Source: Streptomyces sp. OR43
GTDB taxonomy: Bacteria; Actinomycetota; Actinomycetes; Streptomycetales; Streptomycetaceae
DNA: 61,862 bases
Reading direction: 5' to 3'
Assembly (NCBI RefSeq): GCF_008042275.1
Contig: NZ_RDBK01000043.1
Coordinates: forward strand, 332,930-394,791
Of the stretch, positions 54,764 through 61,862 are shown in pieces (positions within the stretch are counted from its first letter, which is position 1; each line of letters opens with the position of its first letter). Made by a program: the position numbers and the translations under genes. The notes under the pieces were generated by a model. The model made no database searches, had not been told where the DNA came from, and saw only the letters and a list, made by a program, of their open reading frames with translations.

Positions 54764-55728
54764 ACGGTTCGGTCCTCGCGATCGACGCGGGGAACAGCAA
54801 GACCGATGTGGCACTCATCGGTGAGGACGGCACCGTGCTGTCCACGGCCCGCGGCGGCGGATTCCAGCCGCCGGTGGTCGGTATCGGCACGGCTGTGGAC
54901 GTACTCGGCTCGGCGGTGGAGCGGGTGCTGGTCTCCGCCGGTGCGGACGCCGGGTCCGTCGCCCATGTGTCCGCCTGCCTCGCCAACGCCGATCTGCCGG
55001 TCGAGGAAGAACAGTTGACCGAGGCCCTGCACGCCCGTGGCTGGGGCCGCACGGTGGAGGTCCGCAACGACACCTTCGCCATCCTGCGGGCCGGGGCCGA
55101 CGAGCCGCGCGGGGTGGCCGTCGTCTGCGGTGCGGGGATCAACTGCGTCGGCATGACACCGGACGGGCGGACCGCGCGCTTCCCCGCGATCGGCCGGATA
55201 TCCGGCGACTGGGGCGGCGGTTCGGGGCTCTCCGAGGAGGCGATGTGGTTCGCCTCGCGCGCCGAGGACGGGCGCGGCGAGCCGACCGAGCTGGCCCGGA
55301 CGCTGCCCGCGCACTTCGGGCTCGGCTCGATGTACGCGCTGATCGAGGCGCTGCATCTGGGCCGGATCGCGTCGGAGCGGCGGCATGAGCTGTCTCCGGT
55401 GCTGTTCACGACCGCGGCGGCGGGCGACGCGGTGGCGCGCGGGCTGGTGGACCGGCTGGCCGAGGAGGTCGTGGCGCTGTCCTCGGTCGCGCTGTCCCGG
55501 CTCGGCCTGCTCGACGAGGCGGTGCCGGTCGTCCTGGGCGGCAGCGTGCTGGCCGCCCGCCACCCGCGGCTGGACGACCGGATCGGTGAACTCCTCGCCG
55601 TACGCGCTCCCAAGGCGGTGGTGCGGGTGGTGAAGGAGGCCCCCGTGCTGGGTGCCGGGCTGCTGGGCCTGGACCACACGGGCGCGGCGCCGGAGGTGCA
55701 CGCCAGGCTCCGTACGCAGTACGTCTGA
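54754..55728 (+). CDS. csnK: BadF/BcrA-type sugar kinase (N-acetylglucosamine/glucosamine kinase-like), probable CsnK
   Basis: 324 residues. ATPase fold of the actin-hexokinase type: phosphate-1 motif LAIDAGNSKTDVALIGEDG (~7), GVAVVCGAGINCVG (~125), GRISGDWGGGSGLSEEA and VVLGGSVLAARHP. Start GTG 54754 overlaps the GH4 end by 10 nt with GGGAG 8 nt upstream; GTG 54760 is an alternative. It phosphorylates an amino sugar or its disaccharide with ATP. Last gene of the operon; a hairpin follows at 55954. Confidence 0.88.
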   Translation: MGVNGSVLAIDAGNSKTDVALIGEDGTVLSTARGGGFQPPVVGIGTAVDVLGSAVERVLVSAGADAGSVAHVSACLANADLPVEEEQLTEALHARGWGRTVEVRNDTFAILRAGADEPRGVAVVCGAGINCVGMTPDGRTARFPAIGRISGDWGGGSGLSEEAMWFASRAEDGRGEPTELARTLPAHFGLGSMYALIEALHLGRIASERRHELSPVLFTTAAAGDAVARGLVDRLAEEVVALSSVALSRLGLLDEAVPVVLGGSVLAARHPRLDDRIGELLAVRAPKAVVRVVKEAPVLGAGLLGLDHTGAAPEVHARLRTQYV

Positions 55729-56157
55729 CCGGGACGGGCGCGCCGGTTGTCGGAGGCGTCCCGTAGCCTTCGGGTTACGGGGCGTCTTCTTCGCTTGGGA
55801 ACCGATCAGTTGCCCCGGACGTGTTCATGAGTGGGGGACCGATCCGCTCAGGGGTTCGCTTGCTTCGGGGAATGCTTGCTTCGGGGATCGCTTCGGGGAT
55901 TGCTTGCTTCGGGATGGCTCGGGGGATCGCTTCGGGGATGCTCGGGGATTGCTCCGCCGATCGTCTTGATCGGCGGCGTCGGCCTTGATCGAATGCTGTG
56001 TGACCGCGGCTGATCGGAGTCGGCTGCTTCGTGGACCGGTGCAGGATCCGTGCGTTCGCCTGTGGACGCCGGTCCCTGCGGCCATACTTCTGGCCGGGTA
56101 CCAGTCCCCCGATCGGCCGGGGGGCGGGCCACCGTCAGTGACCGAGGGGGAGGTCAA
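55729..56157. repeat. Intergenic region with short degenerate tandem repeats and a hairpin
   Basis: 429 nt. From ~55850 to ~55951 the sequence is a run of GCTTCGGGGAT(T/C)GCTT-like units (about 8-10 copies, 11-16 nt, variable). CCGCCGATC-gtctt-GATCGGCGG (55954-55976) is a 9-bp hairpin, probably the csn operon terminator. The remaining part carries the promoter of the next cluster. No gene accepted. Confidence 0.65.
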
Positions 56158-57558
56158 GTGACATACCCGCCGAATGTACGCCCGGCGCCGCACCACGCGC
56201 CGGAGCAGCAGCCTGCGCCGGCGGCCGTGCCCGCGCCGCCGCCGCACAGTGTCCGGGCGGTCGTGACGGAGCGGCTGCGTGCCGCGGCGACCACCGAGCC
56301 GGGCCGGCTCCAGATCATCGGGGCCGTGCTGGCGCTGCTCGTCGTGGCGTTCGGGGCGGTGACGGCGTTCGAGATCAGCGACCGCGCGGCTGCGGCGAAC
56401 GACGTGGTGGAACGCAGTCAGCCGCTCAGCGCGGACGCGGCGGGCATCTACCGTTCGCTGGCCGACGCGGACGCGGCGGCCGCGAGCGGTTTCCTGGCCG
56501 GTCCGCAGGAGCCGCGCGCGGTGCACGACCAGTACGTGAAGGACATCGACGACGCCTCCCGGCTGCTGGTGAAGGCCGCGGCCAACACGGACGCGTCGAC
56601 GAAGTCCGGCCACGAGATCACCACGCTCAACAAGGAACTGCCGCGCTACACCGGGCTGATCGAGCGCGCCCGTGCCAACAACCGGCAGGGCCTGCCGCTG
56701 GGCGGCGCCTACCTCCGCTACGCCAACCAGAAGATGGCGAACGAGTTGCTGCCGGCCGCCGAGCGGCTGTACACGGCGGAGACGGACCGGCTCGACCAGG
56801 ACTACCACTCCGCACGGACGTGGCCGTTCTTCTCCCTGGGCGTCGGCGTCATCGCGCTGGCCGTCCTGTTCTGGGCCCAGCGGCGCAACTACCGCAGGAC
56901 GAACCGGGTGTTCAACCACGGCCTGCTCGCGGCGACCGCGGCGGCCACCGTGGTCCTGCTGTGGCTGGCGGTGGGGCACTCGGTGGCCCGGTCCGATCTG
57001 GCCGAGGCCAACACACACGGCCAGCAGTCCCTGGACGTGCTCAACCGGGCGCGCATCGACTCGCTGAAGGCGCGCTCCAGCGAGAACCTCACCGTGGTCG
57101 CCCGCGGTGCGGTGCTCACCGCGGACGGCAAGAGCGACAAGTACGAGACCGACTACGGCACGGGCATGAAGGCGCTCGGACAAGAGCTGAGCAAGGCCGC
57201 GAAGTTCGCCGAGGAGACCGACGACTCCGAGGGCGCCAAGCCCGTGGCCGACGCCATCGCGGCCGTCACCGAGTGGCAGGGCCGCCACCGGACCGCCCGC
57301 AAGACGGATGACAGCGGCGACTACGACACCGCGCTGGAGCAGATCATCGGGGCCGAGGACTCGACGGGTGAGTCGTTCAGCCGGGTGGACGAAGCGCTGC
57401 GGAAGGCGCTCGCCCACGAGCAGAGCGAATTCACCCGGGCCGCCGAGGACGGGCGCGGGGCCCTGGGCGGGCTGCCGATCGGCGCAGCGGCCCTTGCCGT
57501 GCTCGGCGCGGTGGCGGCGATCGTCGGCGTCAACCGCAGGCTCTCGGAGTTCCGGTGA
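56158..57558 (+). CDS. glnX: GlnX-like four-helix membrane sensor protein of the PknG cluster
   Basis: 466 residues. A ~55-residue Pro-rich cytoplasmic start, TM1 (~58-80), an extracytoplasmic helical domain (~85-215), TM2 (~221-241), TM3 (~258-280), a second extracytoplasmic helical domain (~283-435) and TM4 (~440-465). The paired helical sensor-like domains and the downstream glnH and pknG genes match mycobacterial GlnX (Rv0412c), which with GlnH signals external Asp/Glu to PknG. Start GTG 56158 with GGGGGAGG 4 nt upstream. The end overlaps glnH (GTGA). Named by context as well as layout. Confidence 0.82.
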   Translation: MTYPPNVRPAPHHAPEQQPAPAAVPAPPPHSVRAVVTERLRAAATTEPGRLQIIGAVLALLVVAFGAVTAFEISDRAAAANDVVERSQPLSADAAGIYRSLADADAAAASGFLAGPQEPRAVHDQYVKDIDDASRLLVKAAANTDASTKSGHEITTLNKELPRYTGLIERARANNRQGLPLGGAYLRYANQKMANELLPAAERLYTAETDRLDQDYHSARTWPFFSLGVGVIALAVLFWAQRRNYRRTNRVFNHGLLAATAAATVVLLWLAVGHSVARSDLAEANTHGQQSLDVLNRARIDSLKARSSENLTVVARGAVLTADGKSDKYETDYGTGMKALGQELSKAAKFAEETDDSEGAKPVADAIAAVTEWQGRHRTARKTDDSGDYDTALEQIIGAEDSTGESFSRVDEALRKALAHEQSEFTRAAEDGRGALGGLPIGAAALAVLGAVAAIVGVNRRLSEFR

Positions 57559-58652
57559 CAGGGGGAGCGATGACAGCGAAGGACCCGAGGACGGGCCCGG
57601 GGACGGCCCGCGGGGGCCGCCCGCACCGACTGCGCGGCTGGGGCGGGGTGACCGCCATGGCAGCGGCCTGCGCGGTGACGGCATCGCTGACCCTGCTGCC
57701 GCTCTCCCACAGCGGCAAGGACGCCTTCGACGCGCCGGGGGCGGGATCGGGGACGGCCCACGCCGTCCAGGCCCGGGCGGACGACTGCACGGACCCGGAG
57801 GCCAGCCTGCTGCCCGGCCGGGCGGAGGGCGACGCGATCAAGCGGATCAAGGACCGCGGCAAGCTGATCGCCGGCGTCGACCAGAACAGCTTCCAGTGGG
57901 GCTTCCGCAACCCGGAGTCCGGGAATCTCGAAGGCTTCGACATCGATCTGGTGCGGGCCATCGCCAAGGACATCCTCGGCAGCCCGGACAAGGTGATCTT
58001 CCGGGCGATCCCCACCAACCAGCGGATCGCCGCGCTGCAGAACGACAAGGTCGACGTCGTCGTCCGGACGATGACGATCAACTGTGCCCGGCTGGACCAG
58101 GTGTCGTTCTCCACGGCCTACTTCCAGGCCGGTCAGCAGGTCCTCGCGCCGAAGGAGGACCCGAAGAAGGGTCCGGAGAAGGACAAGCCGATCACCGGCT
58201 TCAACTCCTCGCTGGCCGGAAAGCGGGTCTGCACCGCCGAGGGCTCCACCGCGTACGAGGCACTGGAGAAGGAGTCGTTCGGCTCCGTGTTCAAGGACGA
58301 GCACGACGGCAGCGCGGCCGACGAGGACAAGCTCACCGTCCCCAACCAGCTGGACTGCCTGGTACGGCTCCAGATGGGCGAGGTCGACGCGGTCGTCACG
58401 GACAACGCCCTCGCGGCCGGCCAGGCCGCCCAGGACCCCGCCGTGGAGCTCAAGGGCGCCCCCTTCACCACCGAGTACTACGGGGTGGCCACGAAGAAGG
58501 GCGCCGACGACCTGGTGTCCCGGGTCAACAAGGTGCTGGTCGACTACCGCGCCGGTGGTGCGGAAAGCCTGTGGATGCAGTCGTACCGGAAGTGGCTGCA
58601 GGACGGTCTGCCCGGGATAACGGCGCCGCCGGCGCCCAAGTACCGGGACTGA
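57555..58652 (+). CDS. glnH: GlnH, secreted amino-acid-binding protein of the PknG cluster
   Basis: 365 residues, starting with GTG 57555 (GTGA overlap) or ATG 57570 after GGGGGAG. An N-terminal signal-anchor (~33-52, GGVTAMAAACAVTASLTLLPL) has no clear lipobox, so the protein may stay tethered by an uncleaved helix. Residues ~95-350 are a family-3 solute-binding domain: GKLIAGVDQNSFQWGFRNPESGNLEGFDIDLVRAIAKDI and VDVVVRTMTINCARLDQVSFSTAYF (Arg and Asp for amino-acid binding). Four Cys could form disulfides. By analogy with Mycobacterium GlnH it binds aspartate/glutamate as sensor rather than as importer; no permease or ATPase is adjacent. Confidence 0.86.
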   Translation: MTGGAMTAKDPRTGPGTARGGRPHRLRGWGGVTAMAAACAVTASLTLLPLSHSGKDAFDAPGAGSGTAHAVQARADDCTDPEASLLPGRAEGDAIKRIKDRGKLIAGVDQNSFQWGFRNPESGNLEGFDIDLVRAIAKDILGSPDKVIFRAIPTNQRIAALQNDKVDVVVRTMTINCARLDQVSFSTAYFQAGQQVLAPKEDPKKGPEKDKPITGFNSSLAGKRVCTAEGSTAYEALEKESFGSVFKDEHDGSAADEDKLTVPNQLDCLVRLQMGEVDAVVTDNALAAGQAAQDPAVELKGAPFTTEYYGVATKKGADDLVSRVNKVLVDYRAGGAESLWMQSYRKWLQDGLPGITAPPAPKYRD

Positions 58653-58767
58653 CACGTACCGGTGCCAGGACCGTTCCCGGCCGGCGAGCAACTGACGACC
58701 GGCCGGCGGTCGACAGCACTGATCCTGCCGGGCCCCCCGCCCGGCAGGAAGAGCGGAGAGGTGATCG

Positions 58768-60102
58768 ATGGGCGTCGCGGGCCCCTTCCCCAGCTACGCG
58801 GCCCGGCCTCCCGGCCCCGTCATGGACCGGGACGAGGCCGACCGAGCGCTGGCCCGGCTCGGTGCGGAGCACGAGGCGATCGAGACCTCGCTCCTCGCCC
58901 TTCAGGACCACGCCGGGCGCCGGCTGCTGGAGGGCGCCGAGCTCACCGGTGTCACCAAGGAACGCTGGAGCGCCACCGAGCAGTCGATCACGCTGCTGTG
59001 GAGCTACTTCGACGCGTACACGGGCGCCCTGAACCGGGCGCGCGAGGTGCGGGCCCGGCGCCGTCAGCCCAACCGCGAGGACCTGGTGGCGCTCACCGAA
59101 CTGCTGCGCGGCCAAGGGGTCACGGTGGCACACGCCGCCGCCGGCCACGATCCCTCGATCACCGGCCCGGCCCGGCTCTCGGAGCACTTCACGCTGGAGG
59201 ACCTGGTCCACCGGATGAACGAGCTGTACGCGCGCTCGCTCGACATGGTCGTCGCCTCCGACTCCGTGTGGTCGGCGATGCCCGCCCGGATAGACCTGCT
59301 CGCCGCCGAGCTGCGCCGCACATACTCGCTGGCGCACTCGGTCGGCGTCCGGCCCGGGGAGCACCCGGCAGGCGATGACCTGGAGTCGATCGTCCAGGAG
59401 CTGACCACGCTGCGGGTGCAGGTGATCTCGGACCCGCTGGCGTTCTGGCTCCCGGGGCCCGGCAGTTCGGCGCCGGGCGGCGGACGCCCGGACACGACGC
59501 GCTACGACCGGGCTGCCCGGGCGCTGGACGAGGTGCGCCGGGAGGTCGAGGCGGTGCTCGCGGTCCGGCAGGACGCCGAGCAGCGCCTCGTCCAGCTGCG
59601 CGACGTCCTGTCCCGGGCCGATCGCACCCTGGCCGAGGCCAGGGCGGCGCGCGGTGAGGTCCTGGCGAAGATCGCCGCCTCCGAGGTGCCCGCGGTCAAC
59701 GGCCCGCCGACGGCGCTCCAGGAGCGGCTGGCCGCCGCGTCGGAGTACCGCAGACACGCCCAGTGGCACCGGCTCTCGCCGCTGCTGGAGTCCCTGGAGC
59801 AGCAGGCCGACGAGGAGTTGCTGCGGGCCCGGGAGCAGCTGACGGCGGTCACGGCGCCGCTGGCCGTGCGGGCGGAGCTGCGTGGCCGGCTCGACGCGTA
59901 CAAGGCGAAGGTGGCCCGGCACGGGCTGGCGGAGGACCCGTTCCTCATCGAGCGGTACGACGCGGCGCGCCGGATGCTGTGGAGCGCGCCGTGCGATCTG
60001 CGGGTCGCCGCGCTGACGGTGCAGCGCTATCAGGACGCGGCACTGGACATGCTGGCCGGGCGCGGGCCGTCCGGCCCCGAGGACCGGCGGGGGCACCCAT
60101 GA
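58768..60102 (+). CDS. Coiled-coil protein encoded between glnH and pknG
   Basis: 444 residues, no signal peptide, no transmembrane segment. Nearly all helical, with heptad-rich stretches at ~20-100 (ADRALARLGAEHEAIETSLLALQDHAG) and ~250-400 (EVRREVEAVLAVRQDAEQRLVQLRDVLSRADRTLAEARAARGEV). ATG 58768 has GGAGAGG upstream. It lies 115 nt after glnH and 94 nt before pknG on the same strand. Mycobacterial pknG operons (glnX, glnH, pknG) have no such member, as far as I recall, so this is an actinomycete-specific addition: a scaffold or PknG substrate is a fair guess, not more. Confidence 0.75.
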   Translation: MGVAGPFPSYAARPPGPVMDRDEADRALARLGAEHEAIETSLLALQDHAGRRLLEGAELTGVTKERWSATEQSITLLWSYFDAYTGALNRAREVRARRRQPNREDLVALTELLRGQGVTVAHAAAGHDPSITGPARLSEHFTLEDLVHRMNELYARSLDMVVASDSVWSAMPARIDLLAAELRRTYSLAHSVGVRPGEHPAGDDLESIVQELTTLRVQVISDPLAFWLPGPGSSAPGGGRPDTTRYDRAARALDEVRREVEAVLAVRQDAEQRLVQLRDVLSRADRTLAEARAARGEVLAKIAASEVPAVNGPPTALQERLAAASEYRRHAQWHRLSPLLESLEQQADEELLRAREQLTAVTAPLAVRAELRGRLDAYKAKVARHGLAEDPFLIERYDAARRMLWSAPCDLRVAALTVQRYQDAALDMLAGRGPSGPEDRRGHP

Positions 60103-60196
60103 CAGGTGCGGGGACTTCGGGGCACAAGGTGTGCGGGACGGGTAGTGACGGAGCGTCGTGGCCGCCGCGGCGGCGGGGCGGACAGGGGGAATGACC

Positions 60197-61862
60197 ATGA
60201 GTACGCAGTGCCAGCGCCCCGCGTGCGAGGGCAGTTACGAGGACATGGGCGGCGGTGAGCTGTACTGCGACACCTGCGGTCTGGCTCCGGTGGTGTCGCC
60301 GAACGGGATGGTGAGCTCGCCGCCCACCGGTATCGCGGCCGGCGGCCGGGGCAGCAGGGGCAGTAACAGCTCCTCGGCCCGCAGCAGTTCGCAGGCCTCG
60401 TCGAGGGCGTCCTCGCGGTCCTCCTCGCGCTCGTCGACGTCGCGGCGTTCGGTGTCGGGGCGGCTTTCGCGCGCGCTGTCCGGCAGCGCCACCTCGCGTT
60501 CGGTCTCGGTGCGTTCCTCGGCCAAGTCCACCGGCGCCTCGGGACGCAACCGGCTGGGTGCCGGGCTGGTGCTCGTACCGGATGTGCCGCGTCCCGATCC
60601 GCGTACCGCGGTGATGGAGAACCCGGAGGTACCGGAACGCAAGCGGTTCTGCTCGCGTTCGGACTGCGGGGCGCCGGTGGGCCGGGCCCGGGGCGAGCGG
60701 CCGGGGCGTACGGAGGGGTTCTGCACCAAGTGCGGCCACCCGTACTCCTTCGTGCCCAAGCTCCAGGGCGGCGACGTCGTCCACGGCCAGTACGAGGTCG
60801 CGGGCTGTCTGGCCCACGGCGGGCTCGGCTGGGTCTACCTCGCCGTGGACCGCGCGGTCTCGGACCGCTGGGTGGTGCTCAAGGGCCTGCTCGACACCGG
60901 CGACCAGGACGCCATGGCGGCGGCCATCTCCGAGCGCCGCTTCCTCGCCGAGATCGAGCACTCCAACATCGTCCGGATCTACAACTTCGTCGAGCACCTC
61001 GACCAGCGGACCGGTTCGCTCGACGGCTACATCGTCATGGAGTACGTCGGCGGCAAGGCGCTCAAGGAGATCGCCAACGAGCGCCGCACCCCGGCCGGGA
61101 AGCGGGATCCGCTGCCGGTCGAGCAGGCGTGCGCGTTCGGCATCGAGGCCCTGGAGGCGCTGGGCCATCTGCACAGCCGCAACCTGCTCTACTGCGACTT
61201 CAAGGTCGACAACGCGATCCAGACCGAGGACCAGCTGAAGCTGATCGACATGGGCGCGGTGCGCAGGATGGACGACGAGGAGTCGGCCATCTACGGCACG
61301 GTGGGCTACCAGGCGCCGGAGGTCGCGGAGGCGGGGCCTTCGGTGGCCTCCGACCTGTACACGGTCGCGCGGACACTCGCGGTGCTCACCTTCGACTTCC
61401 AGGGGTACACGAACGTCTTCGTGGACTCGCTGCCGGACCCGGACAACATCGAGGTGTTCCGCACCTACGAGTCGTTCTACCGGCTGCTGGTGCGGGCCAC
61501 CGACCCCGATCCGGCGCGGCGGTTCGCCTCCGCCGCGGAGATGGCGGAGCAGCTGACGGGCGTGCTGCGCGAGGTGGTGTCGCTACAGACGGGGCGTCCG
61601 CGTCCGGCGCTGTCCACGCTGTTCGGTGCGGAGCTGCGGGTCACCGACACGGAGCTCTTCACGATCCGGACCGGTGATGTCTCGCGTCTGGGGGCCCGGA
61701 CGCCGGAGCCCGGCCGGGCCGGGCTCTTCGGACGGCGGCGGGCCGGCCGGGCGCCGCTGGCACCGCCCGTGTCCCCGCCGGCGGCGGTGGCTCCGCCGGG
61801 CGGTGTTCCGGGCGCGCTGCCCGCGGGCCCGCCTGCCGGGTTCGCCGCGGGAGCCGGACCGC
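60197..61862 (+). CDS. pknG: PknG-type serine/threonine protein kinase, 3' end cut by window
   Basis: 555 residues visible, no stop before the window end. An N-terminal C-x4-C...C-x2-C ribbon (Cys5, 10, 24, 27), a Ser/Arg-rich linker (~58-115), a second ribbon equal to the PknG rubredoxin site (Cys152, 157, 176, 179), then the kinase: glycine loop AHGGLGWVY, Lys229 (VVLKG), catalytic Asp334 in YCDFKVDN and DMG (Asp351) instead of DFG, as PknG has DLG. After ~470 the sequence becomes Pro/Ala-rich; the TPR domain of PknG should follow outside the window. Start ATG 60197 has AGGGGGA 6 nt upstream. Cytoplasmic; in mycobacteria it phosphorylates GarA to set glutamate metabolism. Confidence 0.92.
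   Translation, partial: MSTQCQRPACEGSYEDMGGGELYCDTCGLAPVVSPNGMVSSPPTGIAAGGRGSRGSNSSSARSSSQASSRASSRSSSRSSTSRRSVSGRLSRALSGSATSRSVSVRSSAKSTGASGRNRLGAGLVLVPDVPRPDPRTAVMENPEVPERKRFCSRSDCGAPVGRARGERPGRTEGFCTKCGHPYSFVPKLQGGDVVHGQYEVAGCLAHGGLGWVYLAVDRAVSDRWVVLKGLLDTGDQDAMAAAISERRFLAEIEHSNIVRIYNFVEHLDQRTGSLDGYIVMEYVGGKALKEIANERRTPAGKRDPLPVEQACAFGIEALEALGHLHSRNLLYCDFKVDNAIQTEDQLKLIDMGAVRRMDDEESAIYGTVGYQAPEVAEAGPSVASDLYTVARTLAVLTFDFQGYTNVFVDSLPDPDNIEVFRTYESFYRLLVRATDPDPARRFASAAEMAEQLTGVLREVVSLQTGRPRPALSTLFGAELRVTDTELFTIRTGDVSRLGARTPEPGRAGLFGRRRAGRAPLAPPVSPPAAVAPPGGVPGALPAGPPAGFAAGAGP

Noticed and set aside
52538..54814. 758-residue open frame opposite csnG and csnH
   Set aside because: Antisense artefact; composition-biased and without an SD.
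55831..56013. 60-residue frame across the short tandem repeats after csnK
   Set aside because: No ribosome site, and the frame is produced by the repeats.
60730..61677. 315-residue open frame in another frame within pknG
   Set aside because: The kinase motifs lie in the frame starting at 60197, which is open to the window end; this frame is Arg/Gly-rich with no motif.

Overview
The window is high-GC DNA with strong GC3 bias, GTG starts, actinobacterial Clp/tig gene order, mycothiol-linked and PknG-type genes, and ABC sugar importers without a dedicated ATPase. It is chromosomal DNA of a Streptomyces or very close relative. From memory, much of the gene order matches the clpX-clpP-tig-sodF-asd-pepN-csn stretch of the S. 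coelicolor chromosome. The region is mostly core genome: I see no transposase, integrase, phage gene or CRISPR array.

Layout. (1) 1-6230: the end of a membrane-anchored Pro/Gln-rich protein, then on the minus strand tig, clpP1, clpP2 and clpX (protein folding and proteolysis), two tRNA genes (Pro-TGG, Gly-TCC) and a small membrane protein. (2) 6712-14077: an acyltransferase-3 membrane protein, a SpoT/MESH1-like HD hydrolase, a CPA2 antiporter, a PP2C/SpoIIE phosphatase, an Eis-like acetyltransferase, a Nei-type DNA glycosylase and ribose-5-phosphate isomerase B. (3) 14309-20727: two paralogous amino-acid permeases flanking bioY, sodF with a near-perfect Nur operator, an LppX/LprAFG-like lipoprotein and a DUF4240 protein. 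(4) 20825-33524: a Rv2466c-like thioredoxin-fold protein, two paralogous aminopeptidase N genes, an orphan AbiEi/nuclease-fold protein, a large secreted S8 peptidase resembling tripeptidyl peptidase II, asd and a DUF1203 protein. Peptide breakdown is the theme here. (5) 33697-43930: a secreted FG-GAP protein, LysR plus allantoicase, a repeat-containing small ORF coupled to malQ, and a secreted GH84-type glycosidase. (6) 44045-48745: a PadR/ABC/FtsX export operon with an operator-promoter overlap, an HNH protein and an MscS channel. (7) 49009-55728: a ROK regulator, ABC importer, GH4 hydrolase and kinase operon matching the chitosan-oligosaccharide csnR-E-F-G-H-K locus. (8) 56158-61862: a GlnX-GlnH-coiled-coil-PknG amino-acid sensing cluster, with pknG running off the window.

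Many convergent gene pairs are separated by long perfect GC-rich hairpins that probably act as two-way terminators. Regulatory sites that can be read directly include a Nur box (sodF), a ROK/CsnR operator (csnR), a PadR-type palindrome on a leaderless promoter, a probable ClgR box (clpP1) and several unassigned palindromes.

The least explained items are the fourth gene of the glnX-glnH-pknG cluster and the Ser/Arg-rich linker in PknG, the GH84 enzyme with Gln-Asp in place of the Asp-Asp pair, the single-Cys CPWA nitroreductase-like protein, the TPPII-like exoprotease, and the 36-bp-repeat small ORF translationally coupled to malQ. No wholly new multi-gene system is evident; the PknG cluster with its additional coiled-coil member is the best candidate for undescribed biology.
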